Part shown: in pieces, positions 1 to 11,350 of the stretch | How positions within the stretch are numbered: position 1 is the first letter of the stretch | Layout of the letters: each line of letters opens with the position of its first letter | Assembly: GCA_021904315.1 (NCBI GenBank) | Contig: CM038916.1 | Span: 9,885,065-9,949,064, forward strand | Reading direction: 5' to 3' | Origin: Sphagnum magellanicum | Lineage: Eukaryota; Streptophyta; Sphagnopsida; Sphagnales; Sphagnaceae | Length of the DNA: 64,000 nt | The notes under the pieces: model-generated | The model's database searches: none | Seen by the model: the letters and a program-made list of their open reading frames with translations, nothing else | What the model was told of the DNA's origin: nothing | Translations under genes and position numbers: made by a program

Positions 1-3000
1 AAACCCTACACTAAACCCTAAACCCCACCAATGTCCTCAGTGATCACTCCAGCCCCATATTTAGATCTTGTGTATCTATCTGCACTGGGACTTGAAGGAT
101 CCAAGCTAAGTTAACTTGTTTTGAAATTCATCTAAATTCTTTCAGATGTTTATTTTGATGTACTTGGGTACTTATTAGATTTGCTCAATTTTTTATGCTC
201 ATCTTAGTCTTAGTCTTGAATGTGTAGGTATGTATTAGCTTCATAGACTCTTGAAATTTCCTATTGTGTTATCCTTGTTCCCCCTTTGTAATACAAGGTA
301 GTGCAATTTCCTAAGTTATATTTGGAGTGCACCTTAAATGCATGATTATCTCTAGCAAATAGAGAGGATAGATATTACATTTACTCCTTGAGAGTGGGAG
401 AGATCTTACATTTAAATATGTGTGCACCTTAAACCCCATATTCCACCTTGTGATTTATTTATGTTTAGGTTCATGATAACGTTTGCCTTGTGTTTTATGA
501 TTAGGTGAAGCTCATGAGCGGGTGAGAAACATTCTTCAATTGCAAGGTTGGATGTGGTGGCCATCTAGCCTTGTATTTTGGGTATGTGGCCCCAACCATG
601 GGATTTACCCTACAGATACAACATATTAGCTAAAAATGGGACAATTTGGGAGCACGATATTTAAGGGAGTTAAAAAGTGAGAAAGGAATATTTTTATTTT
701 ATTTTATTTTTATTTTTATGTTTTTAAAAAAAAAATTCACATCTTTTTGTAGTATGTATGAAAACAACGAACGAGAGGATAAAAATATCAAAACAAGTCA
801 CAAGTTCATGCATGGTGGGAAGAGTTGGAGATTTTGCACTTTGGAGATTGAACATGATTTCCCTATTTCTTACCCAATGATTAACCTAGGTTAGGCTTCT
901 TTGAGCCGATTTCTTTCCATTAGAAGATACAAACTCCACAACCATGTGAATGTAAAACTCATATCAATGGAAATGTGAATGCCCAACTTGCTTGGCGTTA
1001 GTTGCTAATTCCTATCAGCCCATTTGAAACTCGGTCCTATTTAGTAGGCCTCAAAGTCGAAGGGCAAGGTTGTGACCACTCATGGTATAAGGCTATTGTC
1101 AACCTTGTGTCCTTCAATGGGAAGGAAGTGCCTGAGACTTGGCCTTTACACAAAGGAAAATACATTAGTTGGAGAGAGAGAGATATATATATATATATAT
1201 ATATAAAAGGTGACTCAATTCAACCTCGAGTTTCAATGTGCATGACTTAACTAACTAAGAACTTGCCCTTTATGAAAAAGAATTTGTTAGGAGAGAGGGA
1301 GATAGGGTACCCAATTCACACAAAGCCTATGTATGTATAGATAATGTTTTTTTGAAGAGCCTTTATTTTAAAAATGCCTTGATCCTTTGCCATCACCCTA
1401 CACATAAAATACTTGACCTAATTCAAACTCTAAACCCATGACAAACTTGATAATGCCAGTGTAAAACCCTCAAGTAGCAAACACACACACAAAGTCACTC
1501 ATATCTGGGGAGAGTTGTCAGCTAACATGCATACCACATAGCCTAGGGTAAATTTCCACATTGGCAAAAAAATCAAAAAAATCAAAAAAATTAAAATATT
1601 TAAAAAACATTAAAAAATTTCCATGATCTTCCATGATATTTTCATATGAGTAAATGGAATTATTTAAAATGTAGCTTGCAATTATTATGATGATTTTCAA
1701 CACATCAACTTCATATTTTCACCCAAAAAAATTATTTAAAATTTTCTCAAAATCCAAAACCCAGAGGTTCTTTGATTCTGAAAATGTTAAAGACCCTGAA
1801 CCCAAGGTTATAACCAATGTTGGGTGGGTATCAATCAAAAACTGGTCTGAGTCTCATATGGATATCATTGGGGGGGGGGTGGGATCTGCCTTTGAACACT
1901 TACAAATAGCTCATTTAGTGATATCCGGATCCTTGAATATCACTTGTGTGAGAACCGACCTCAAGATCCTTACCTTTTCTATATTCTTCAAAATGTTGAT
2001 ACCTAAGGTGTGATAAAAGGGTGAAAAAAAGGTTGGGGGGGTGGGCCAGGTATTAAAATTTTGAGAGGGATGAAGTTGTTGAACTATGACAATGCAAAAT
2101 ATTAATCCTTGATTCATTGTGAAACCTTGTTGATTCCATCAAAAATTTATTTGGACTATGATTTTTTTATGATTGAGAAAAAATCCTCATAATCACCTTG
2201 TGAGAACCTGCGCTTTGAGAATCGGTCTATAATTCAAGGGTTCAACATTAAAATTTATTTTATTTTATTTGCATTTTTGACAAATTCAAGTTTCATTTCT
2301 ACTCTTAGAGCAATGAGATGTAATATTTTACCATCCACCACCATCCATGCAAATTAATCAATTTTTTAAATCTTCGTCTTTCATCACATTCCTTTTTTCG
2401 CCGTGGTACTCTCTTCTTTGGAATGTGTATCAATTTTTATTTTTTTTTGAAAATTCAAATTCCCTTTCATTTTTAAATTGATGTTTCAACTTTTCATTTT
2501 TTGCCCCCACCTTTCAATTCACCTCCATTTCATACACTTGACAAAGCTGAAAATACACTCCTTTTAAAAACCACTTTGTGAAGATTCACAAAACCAACCA
2601 TGTTAATTCTAGAATGGGACAAAAATGAAAAAGTCGGTGTGTTCTCAACAATGTCTTCAATCCAATCCATAGCTTGTCTTCCATTCTCACAAAATTTGAA
2701 AAAAAAAACGGGTTAAAAAAACCAATGAAAAACAAAAAAAAACAAAAGAATGAGCAACCTTGAACTCTGACTTACATTTTAGTTCTTCAAATCATAAGCT
2801 CTTTTTTTCTTTTTTGTCTGAACCAATTGGTTTTCCCTCCAAAATGATGTCATGCAAATTAAATCACAATTTGATTTGTCTTAGTCCTAGATCCTCATCT
2901 ACAGGCCTTGGGACCAATTTAAAGCTCTTGACCAATGGAAATGCTCAATTTCATTGGACCCTTGTCTAAAATGACCCTAAGTAACGCCTTTTTAACTATA

Positions 3001-4700
3001 GCCCCAAGTTTGAACCAATGTTTGGGCAAGTAATTCGGATGTACCTACTACTAACCATGGGTAAAATACCAGAAAAATAATATTATATGAAAATAAATGT
3101 GACTAAACCCCTGAACAACCCTAAAACCCTTTGGAAATTTTGTAAAATTTGATTGCACAAACACTCAATCTCAGCAATCAAGATTTATTTATTTATAATG
3201 AGGTGTCTCTTAATGACCTCCTCCCAGTATTGAGGAGGTCACAAAAAATAGGAGACTAATAATAATAATAATAATACTAATAATAAATGCCATTAATGAA
3301 CAAATTCTAGTTTTATTTGGAGGTGTTTTAGTTTTATTTAAGAGTGAGAACAATGTTTTATGTGTGGGGTAAAGCCCTAAGACGGAGGGCAACTTTTCTT
3401 TTATTGGTGAATTTTCCCCAAATTTTGACCTGAAATTTATGATTTCGACAAATAGACAAAGGGATTTTTCATCAAAAAAATGACCCAAATTTGTGAGATT
3501 TCAAAGAAAAAAAATCTCAAATTGTCAGATTTTTATGATAAAGTTTCAATAGGTAACCAAGAATATAGAATGATTTTTATTATTTTAATTATTTTTTTCC
3601 TACTTTTCATATCTAATATGAAGCCAAATTTGGCTAAATTATTTTCCGGAATGATCAATCGTCACTTTGACAACATCACAAAACCCTTGAAAGAAACCGT
3701 GCTGAGTGAGGGGTGCATTCCAAAATTAAGGGGCCTTGGATGATGACCACCGAGGGGCTAGGATAGTCCGTATTTGGATAGTCCCCCCACATTTTTGGAA
3801 TGTCCCCGGGGTTTTTTTACACATCATATAAGGCTCGAGACAAACTTTATCATGAACTTTAAACATACGTGGATCACAAGACAAAGGAGTGAAAATGCCT
3901 TCTCCGGAACCATGGGAGGCATCGGACACCTCTAATCCTGCACTATTTATAAGCATCATAAGATGCCTATTCCTTAAGAGTGGGAAGAAAATTATGCCGA
4001 CTTATAGGTGTAAGATCCATCTCACACTTAACGAGTACGTGTAAGAACCCCTCCAGCCCCCACCCCTCCCCCCCACACGTCTAGCACGGTGATCTACATA
4101 TGTATAAAAATGTTCTTGGCATATGTATATCTAAAACATGTTCAGGATGTTCTTTACGAGGAGCAAAGCCCTCAGGGTCGAGCACATTCCCAAAATGACG
4201 GGTAAGACTAGGCTCGTCATAGGCTTGATTATTTTGCGGATGCTCGTCCACTGTTGTGGGGCTTTATAGTACACAAAACCTGATGGAAAAAAATAAAGGA
4301 AAAAAGAGCCCCCCTTTTTTTGGGGGTTTTTAAAATTTTCCAAAATTTTATCAATTTTTTTCTAATTTTTTTTGTGGAAAAATTCCTAAAAATTTCCCAG
4401 AAAATCTTTATTTCCACATTGCAAAAATTTGCCCCTAAATTTATTTATTTATTTTTAAAACGCTGCCCAAAAGAGATGCAGGTTTTGATACCTATCAAGA
4501 AAAATTAATGGCCAAAAAAAAATTACTATGGGGACCCAGAAAAAAAAAAGGGGGCAGGGGTAGGGGCTAAAATATGGAAATAAAATATGTCACTTCGCTG
4601 GAAAAAAAGGAAAAGAAAAAAAGAGTCAGTTGGCGTCGGTCGAAAAAGGTGCCAAGTAGTGTATTCCGTATTATATTCCGTAGTGTATTCAGAATCGTAT
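1..4700. other. Gene-free AT-rich region
   Basis: I see no supportable gene here. The short open frames are low-complexity and match no family I know. The first bases are a degenerate CCCTAAA-like run, too short and irregular to be a telomere. Other contents are an AT dinucleotide run near 1,185-1,204, an AAT run near 3,258-3,284, homopolymer G and A tracts, and part of a dispersed MITE-like repeat (listed separately). Confidence 0.6.
2520..2977 (+). repeat. Partial copy of the Tourist-like MITE at 58,912-59,655
   Basis: By eye this stretch aligns in the same orientation with about 59,165-59,655. Shared blocks include the phrase around CATTCTCACA, the pair AAATCACAATTTGATTTGTC, and the end GTCTAAAATGACCC. 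The right end matches the inverted terminus of the other copy and is followed by TAA. No matching left terminus is visible between about 1,900 and 2,520, so this copy is truncated or strongly diverged at its left side. Confidence 0.7.
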
Positions 4701-5427
4701 TAGTAAAGCCTACTAATGCGTATGTCTGCAGACTAGGGCTCGTCTCCCTCCCTCCCGCTCGCGCTCCCTCTCGGTCGCTCGCGGGGCGCTCTGTCGCGCT
4801 TGCCAAGCTTCACGCGCCCTGCCTGTCTGTGCGCGCGCGCGTTTCTCTGGCGGATCGTTCTCTTTCGTTTTATTGCTGGTGAGATTATCTCCTTCTCGCC
4901 TCTCATTGCCGCTTTCAGATTCCGCTTTTTTTTTTCCTCCCCCTGTTTTTTCTTTTCCTGGAGTGGCGCAATTGTTTTGGTTTTGGTTCAGAGAAGAAGA
5001 AGCAAAGAAAAAAGAATCAAACAATTTTGATCCTCTCTCTCTCTCTCTCTGCGTCTCGTTTTGCCGTAGCCACAAAAAAGCTGTCATGTCTGTCTGTCTG
5101 TCTGCTGCCTGTCTGTCTGTTTGGCGGTTCTGGTCGTCTCTGTGCTCTCTCTCCCTCCCCCCCTCTCTCTCTGTGTTTTTGTCGTCATCTTTTTTGTTCT
5201 GGTCTTTCTTGGTATTAATACCGCTGCTCTGCTCTGGTGTGGTTTCGTAATAAAGGATTTGCTGCCTCTTCCTTTTGTTTTGTCTCGTCTTTGCTTCTGA
5301 AGGAATTCTATCTAACTCTCGACTGTTGCGGTTCTACTGTCGTTTTCCTTCTCCTCCTCTTTCCTCTTGCTGTTCGCAGCAGTCTCTCTCTTTCTTTCTT
5401 TCTGTCCCCGTGCCAGTCTCGCCTCTG

Positions 5428-5463
<36 letters not shown>

Positions 5464-5954
5464 CTGTGTTGTTCTCAGTTATCTTTCTAGCTTCGAGCAA
5501 TTGTGATGTTTGTCCTCTCCCGGGGGTTTTGATAGTTCGCTGTCTGCGCCTTGTCCTCCATCTATCTCTCTCTCGCAGCCCTCCCGCGTTCTCTTTCTAT
5601 TCTTCTCGCTATTTTGCGCTCTCTCTCTCTCTCCGTTCGCCAACTTTTCTTCGTTTTCCCTCTCCCTCTTTTTCACTCTACGAGAAAGAAGTTCTGTATG
5701 CAGCAACGTCGCTAGCACACGGAACGTTCGCGTAGCCTCCCTTTTTCAGCGCTTCTTCTTTTTCTTGTTTTTGCTGTTGCGCTTGAACCCGCCGAGGGAG
5801 GGAAGGGAGCGGGGACTTCGTTTATAGAATTTGAAGCAGGCTGAAGTCCTCCCTCACCACCTTCCGAAGAAGAGGTTTTCGTCGTCGTCGTCGTCTTAGG
5901 CGCTGCTGCTGGAAAGGCGAAGAAGAAGAATCGTCGTCGTCGTCAACGGGGTTG

Positions 5955-6032
<78 letters not shown>

Positions 6033-7744
6033 TCGCTTTTTTCTTCAATGAGAATGCAACCTGCCGCTGCTCGTCGTTAGTCATGTCACGTAATACATTT
6101 CCGTGCGTGCCGGAATTAGTTTTTTTCATGTTTTCTATCTGAACTCTCTTTCTCTTCTCTTCTCTTCTCTTCTCTTCTATTTGCATGCATGCCGACGTTC
6201 TTGTTTGCAGTATTATCTGTGTGATCTTTTTCGACGCGCATAGATACCATACCGACTGACTGACGGACTTTCAGTCGCCTCTACTCTCATGGCGTTCTTT
6301 CCTTCTTTCTCAATTTTCTGAATGCTAATCAAATGTGTCCGTCTCCTATGAAGAGCTCAGGAGGAAATCTGGAATTCTGAAATGTTCCAGAAACTCGTCT
6401 TCTTCCTGGAGAAGAAGCAGCAGCTTGGAACCCTAGTAAGATTTTGAAAGAAGAAAGACTCTTCTTTGCTCTCCTTTGCAAGGACTTGGTGAGAGAGAGG
6501 TTATGACTTATGACTTTTCCATTTGCTGAAAAGTCCTTGAAGGTCTATCTACTGGGTTCAACAGAATGAGAGAGAGAGAGAGAGAGAGAGATTTGTGCTT
6601 TTGAAATGAAATTCTCTATCTATAAATGAAGCTCAATGAGCTGAGTTTTGTGGGGATGTTGCTGGGCCACATCACTCCTAGTGTTGAACCTCATTCATAT
6701 GCCCAGGTTTTGGCTTGTTGTACAAGTGTCATTTTTCCCCCCACCCCCCTCTATTTCATATGCTGTGGAATATTACTAACAGCTTCTTCTTAGGCTCTAG
6801 ATGCCTTTTTGTGATTGTTTATCATCTCTTGGGACAACCCATAAAACCAAAGTAAAACATTGCATTACATTCTGTCTTAGATGCCACTTTGTGATTGTTA
6901 ATCATCTCCTGGGGCAACCCATAAAACTGAAGTAAAAACATTGCAGTACATTCTGTTGTGTTTTTGAGCAAGCTTTCCAATCCTTCTGTTGCAGGACTTG
7001 TACTTTACCTTAAGCAAGCATCAGCCATGTCAGGAACCATTGTGACCTGAAGGGTGGTGATATTTGTGCATGATAACAGACTCAAGGGTACTCATCAAAA
7101 GAATTGATCTTATTTGGTGATTAGTGTTCTGATTGTTGTCTGATGTTGTAGTAGTATGCTTACTTCATTCTACAAGCCATGTAGGACACATCTCTTTCTG
7201 GCTGCTCTACGTGGTGGAGTGGATTTATTTGATGTTTAAGAATTGGAAGGAAAAGCTGGTCTTTTATACTATTTTGACTGAATGATTGTTGCAGGAAAAA
7301 AAAAGACTGTTTTAGGAGCAGAACTTGGAAGTAATTGCTCACATGTGAAGAAGCTTCACCGTTGATTTGTTGCTGTACAACTGAGCACAGAAGTTGCTGC
7401 TGAGACACATTAGCTTTTAAAAGGAAGAAAACTGTATTTGGCAAGGAAACGGTGAGGTGTTTCTTCTTCTTCACAGAAGAAAACCCCCCCCAAGAGACGA
7501 GAACTGCATATGCAAATGGGCACTGTCTGTGTAATGTATGATTAGTGTCCTTGCTGGGTAGAGCAATAATAGTTGTTTAGGAAGGGGGCTACTCTATCCT
7601 GCCTTGCAGAAACTGGGGTTGGAAGTAAGTTTTCAGAGTCTGGTGCAAGAGAGAGGGGGGGTGTGGAGGGTGGGGGGTATGCTAGGTGTTGAATGTCTCA
7701 AGCAACAATCATATGAGGGTTTAAATGAAATCAAGGGCAGCTGA
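4700..7744 (+). promoter_or_regulatory. CT-rich promoter and 5' leader region of the DCD gene
   Basis: From about 4,730 the composition changes from AT-rich to strongly pyrimidine-rich on the + strand, with CT tracts at 5,033-5,052, 5,431-5,461 and a very long one at about 5,961-6,030. Pyrimidine patches of this kind are common around plant core promoters and 5' UTRs. A good donor (CTA|GTAAGA) near 6,434 would allow a 5'-UTR intron. I see no convincing coding exon here, although an N-terminal coding exon cannot be excluded. Confidence 0.5.
6796..6955 (+). repeat. 80-bp tandem duplication
   Basis: Two adjacent copies of an 80-bp unit, starting near TCTAGATGCC and TCTTAGATGCC, share TTGTGATTGTT and ACCCATAAAAC with only a few differences. 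They lie in the 5' leader or first intron of the DCD gene. Confidence 0.85.
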
Positions 7745-10700
7745 AGCCTGGGAGCTGTCAGCATTGGTGGAGCTGGTTTCTTTGGTGGCACTCCATCCTC
7801 AGGCGTGCTGGTGGTGGTTTCTGCCCAGGTCCAAGAATCGTGTTACTGTCTGGACCTGCCCTTTATTCTCTATCACATCATTCAGTCCTTGCACTCAGGA
7901 CCACTGGCGAGCTCATATTCTTATCTGCTGTTTGGGGAAGGGCTGGGGGTTTCGGGAGGAGGAACCTTGGACCAAAACTGGACCCCCACCCCTTCTGCCC
8001 CATTGCACTCCTCTTATTACGAACCAAGGCAGCAGCAGCCAGGGTTCATCAAGCAAATTGCTGCTGCTGGTGGAAATTTTCAGCGAATTGTGGGTGACAG
8101 CCGCCAACCCTCAAAGCTAGCTGGAGAGTGTGAATCAGCAGCTCCTGCTGAACCAAAGGCGGCCACAACACCAATGACGGGAGTATTCAATGGCAACACC
8201 CCTTTCCAGCTCCCCAGCAGCAATGACAAGCGATTCAAATCACTTCCTCCTACAGAGATGCTCCCAAGACATGAGACATTGGGAGGTTACATATTTGTCT
8301 GCAATAATGACACCATGCAGGAGGATCTTAAGCGTCAACTCTTTGGTGTGTGCTATCACCCTTTACTTCTTTGCTTTCTCACTTCTGCTACTCCATTATC
8401 TTCGGAAATGGAGTAGGGTTCCAGGTTGAGTTGCTTTATGAACATGGAAGTGAGTAGGCTGTAGTCACTGGAAGCTCATTTCTTTGTTTAGTTTACATCA
8501 ACCAAATGCTTGTTCAGATGCCCTTGTAACACGATTCCATTGTGTTGCAATTCATCTGGATGTTTCCAGGATTTTTATGTAGGACATGACATGTAACATA
8601 TGATTGTGATATTGCAAATGCAGGGTTACCACAGAGGTACCGAGATTCAGTGCGAGCAATCCAGCCTGGCCTTCCCCTCTTTCTGTACAACTATACAACC
8701 CACCAGCTTCATGGGATCTTTGAGGCATGTGTACCTTGCAATCCTCTGTCTGACTTTCTATGGTGCACAGTGTTTCTTGGAAGGTTAGCAGTAGGAGAAA
8801 TGAGTGCTTTGTACACATATTTCTAATCAGGGGACTGTAAGATCTAAATCTAACTCTCTGCTTGTCCTTCTCTTCCATCTCTTGGTCTGTATTATATCAC
8901 AGACATGCTAACTGTAGGAACATGTAAATCTGGCTGCAGGCTTCAAGTTTTGGCGGCTCTAATATAGATCCAACAGCTTGGGAAGATAAGAAATGTCGAG
9001 GGGAATCCAGATTCCCTGCTCAGGTTAGTTGATGTTGCTAAATCTGTGTTATCAGCAAGCTATGATGCAATTAAGTAGCTTCATAGTCATCCAGTTACCT
9101 GTACAGATTACTCTACACCTACTTAAATGCATCACTCATAGAGACTTGTGTCATGACCCCCAGGTACGGATTCGCATACGGAAGCAGTGCAAGCCGCTGG
9201 AGGAAGACTCCTTCAGGCCAGTGCTCCACCATTATGATGGGCCCAAGTTTCGCCTCCAGCTCTCTGTACCTGAGGTCTGCTCTCGTTTGAACTCTCTTTG
9301 TCAAAGTGAAGGATCTTCAGTTTTGGTCCTTCAGTCCCTCTTTTGGTTAACTAGATGGAGATGTACTCCTGCTTTTCGAGGTCACAAATGCCACTGTTTT
9401 ATCTTCTCAGCTAGAATTTCCTGGTAGATAACTTGTTCCTCTCATTTTATCAGTCGATTTTGAAGCAGTCAATTGGTATCCCAATGGATACTTATTGGGT
9501 AATCTTTTTAGCTACTACCTCTTCTCCCATGGGTTTGATTGTTTGGATCATCTTATTAGGCCTAATTCTTGTTCAGTAAGAGGGCTTGTAGATTATCTGT
9601 TTGTTCCTGAGAACCCTGATCTCTTCAACTTCATGGATCTAGTCTAAGACTCTATTGGTGCTGGCACATGCCCAAAGTCATTTTTTGTGCTTAGTTGTGC
9701 TTTTAGTGGTGTCTCCTGCAATTTCTTGGATTTAGCTGTATCCCAAGATTGCACAGCTGAAGTGTTGACATTTTTCACAAGTGTTCTCAGCCAGAATCTG
9801 CAGGTTTCAACATGGTTTGTGCACCTTGTTGATTCCAGTGTTCTAGTTTCTGCCAAATTTGGAGTTGTCTATTGTCATTTTTATAGTTCTTAAGACTTTG
9901 TGATCTTCAAATCATTATTTCAAAGGTGTCTTAATCATAACTAGAGAGCCTTTCTAAGTCTATTTTGTCCTCTAAAGACCTTGATTTCAAAAGTTCTTCA
10001 TCTTATTCACTCTCTTTTTGTGCCTCTTTTTCTTTTGGTTTTTTTCTTCTGTTTCATTTTGTGTTGTCTTTCTTCTTGGGTTTTTTGGTATGCTCCTTAT
10101 CTTTTAGGTTTTCTTGAGCTAGCCAGCATTATGGCTTTGATTTCCTGTTACTTCCAGTCTTGTTGCAGAACATCAGTACATTGGTCAATATGTAAATGAT
10201 TTTGAGGGCAAGTTATGCCACTTTTCTGGGTTCTTCATTGCAGAAATTTCTCATCTAAGCTGACGTTACTGTTGTCATCAATCACCTGTCATTTTTACTG
10301 TCCATAATTTTGCATAATCTTCAACTGTCCTTTTGCACGATGGTCCAAATTTGTTCACATAAGCTAATGGTCTCACTCCTGCCTATTATGTTGGGTTCAG
10401 TGGCAGGCTCATCCTATCAGGCTCATCACCTGCCACCTTACCTAGCATAATAGGTGATAGCTTGACCATTATCTAATGCATTATGCTAAATTTGAATTGG
10501 ACTGTTGCGTATTATGCAAAATTATGGACAACAAAATGGACAACTGACACTCAAGCTAATTTACAGACAGTGAAAAGGATAGGTCATTGATGATGATAGT
10601 AAGGTCAGCTGAATGAGAAATTTTTTTACAATTTAAGAAACCTGAAAAGTGGCATTATATGCCCTGAAAATCGTTTTTGTAATCTAACAGTCTGGCTGCT

Positions 10701-11350
10701 ACTGTGTATTATGCTGGGTTTGATGAATGTCTTGCCCTGTTGGGCTTGCTTGCCGCTGTACCCAACATAATTGCCAATAGCTGTCTATTATCCAATATGT
10801 TAACCTCCACCCAGTGCCAGGAGCTGATGAAGATGGTGCTGATGTTATGGTAGGTGGTCATTACTATACATGTTGCTGTTGAAGGTCCCTGAACATGTTT
10901 AGTTTCGCTGTTGTTCAAAACAATCCTCAGTTTTGTTTTTGGTTTTGTTTTCCCCCTTTTCTTTAGGGTTGGGGTTCCCTCTTTTTCCTGCTTGCTGATT
11001 GGTTGCTTACTTGTCAGCTCTGAAGTATCCGTAGCCTTATTATCAGGTGATCTGTCAATTCTTTTCAGGTTGGCTTAAGTTGTAAGCATGGAGGAATTCT
11101 CAGTGCTTCTGAGGTTATCCTTTATTTCTTTCAGCTGGCATGCAGCTCTTTACTGTATCTTGCTCATAACTTTGCTAGAGGCTCTATTTTATAGCTGGAA
11201 GTTCCTTTCCCTTTGTCTGTTGTCTATGAGTATGATTTTTTCCCTTCAATATTGCCGCTGTTGTCTCCATCCACCAATGCTAGGAAATCTTGGGTGGACA
11301 TGCAGGTTCTGGAACTACTGGATCTGTTCACAGAGAATGGGCCTCCTTGA
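7745..11350 (+). CDS. DCD (Development and Cell Death) domain protein, B2/NRP-like
   Basis: Spliced coding region carrying a complete DCD domain, a plant domain of stress- and development-linked proteins such as carrot B2 and N-rich protein (NRP). Exons by phase: (open from 7,745)-8,345, 8,624-8,726, 8,940-9,023, 9,164-9,274 and 11,306-11,350. Visible landmarks are GGYIFVCNNDTMQEDLKRQL, then YRDSVRAIQPGLPLFLYNY, GSNIDPTAWEDKKC, LEEDSFRPVLHHYDGPKF and the short last exon VLELLDLFTENGPP. The order and spacing match the whole family domain, so the C-terminus is secure. Upstream of the domain is a Q/A/P-rich stretch. The 5' end is not resolved: the frame is open from 7,745 after a stop, the first in-frame ATG is 8,174 (MTGVFNGN), and an upstream splice could supply an earlier start. 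Intron 2 appears to use a GC donor. The specific function is unknown; NRP-type members are implicated in ER/osmotic-stress cell-death signalling. Confidence 0.85.
10196..10674. repeat. Large imperfect inverted repeat (fold-back) in DCD intron 4
   Basis: The left part (10,196-~10,415) and the reverse complement of the right part (~10,416-10,674) align along nearly their whole length. Shared blocks include TATGCCACTTTTC, AAATTTCTCAT, GTCCATAATTTTGCATAAT, AATGGTC, CCTATTATG and GGTGGCAGG/AGTGGCAGG. The arms have diverged by perhaps a quarter, so this is an old fold-back, either a MITE or an inverted duplication. A related smaller hairpin follows at 10,704-10,775. Confidence 0.8.
10704..10775. 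repeat. Second, smaller hairpin related to the fold-back centre
   Basis: TATTATGCTGGGT on the left pairs with ACCCAACATAAT on the right. The unit and its right flank resemble the central part of the preceding fold-back (TATTATGTTGGGTT and a similar run of TATC/CATTA words). It is probably a diverged extra copy. Confidence 0.55.

Noticed and set aside
1-40. Telomere-like AAACCCTA words at the window start
   Set aside because: Only a few degenerate units; real telomeres are long perfect arrays, and such words are scattered through the window.
5896-6186. Minus-strand frame rich in Arg/Glu dipeptides near 6 kb
   Set aside because: Translation of the GA/CT microsatellite, with no other coding sign.
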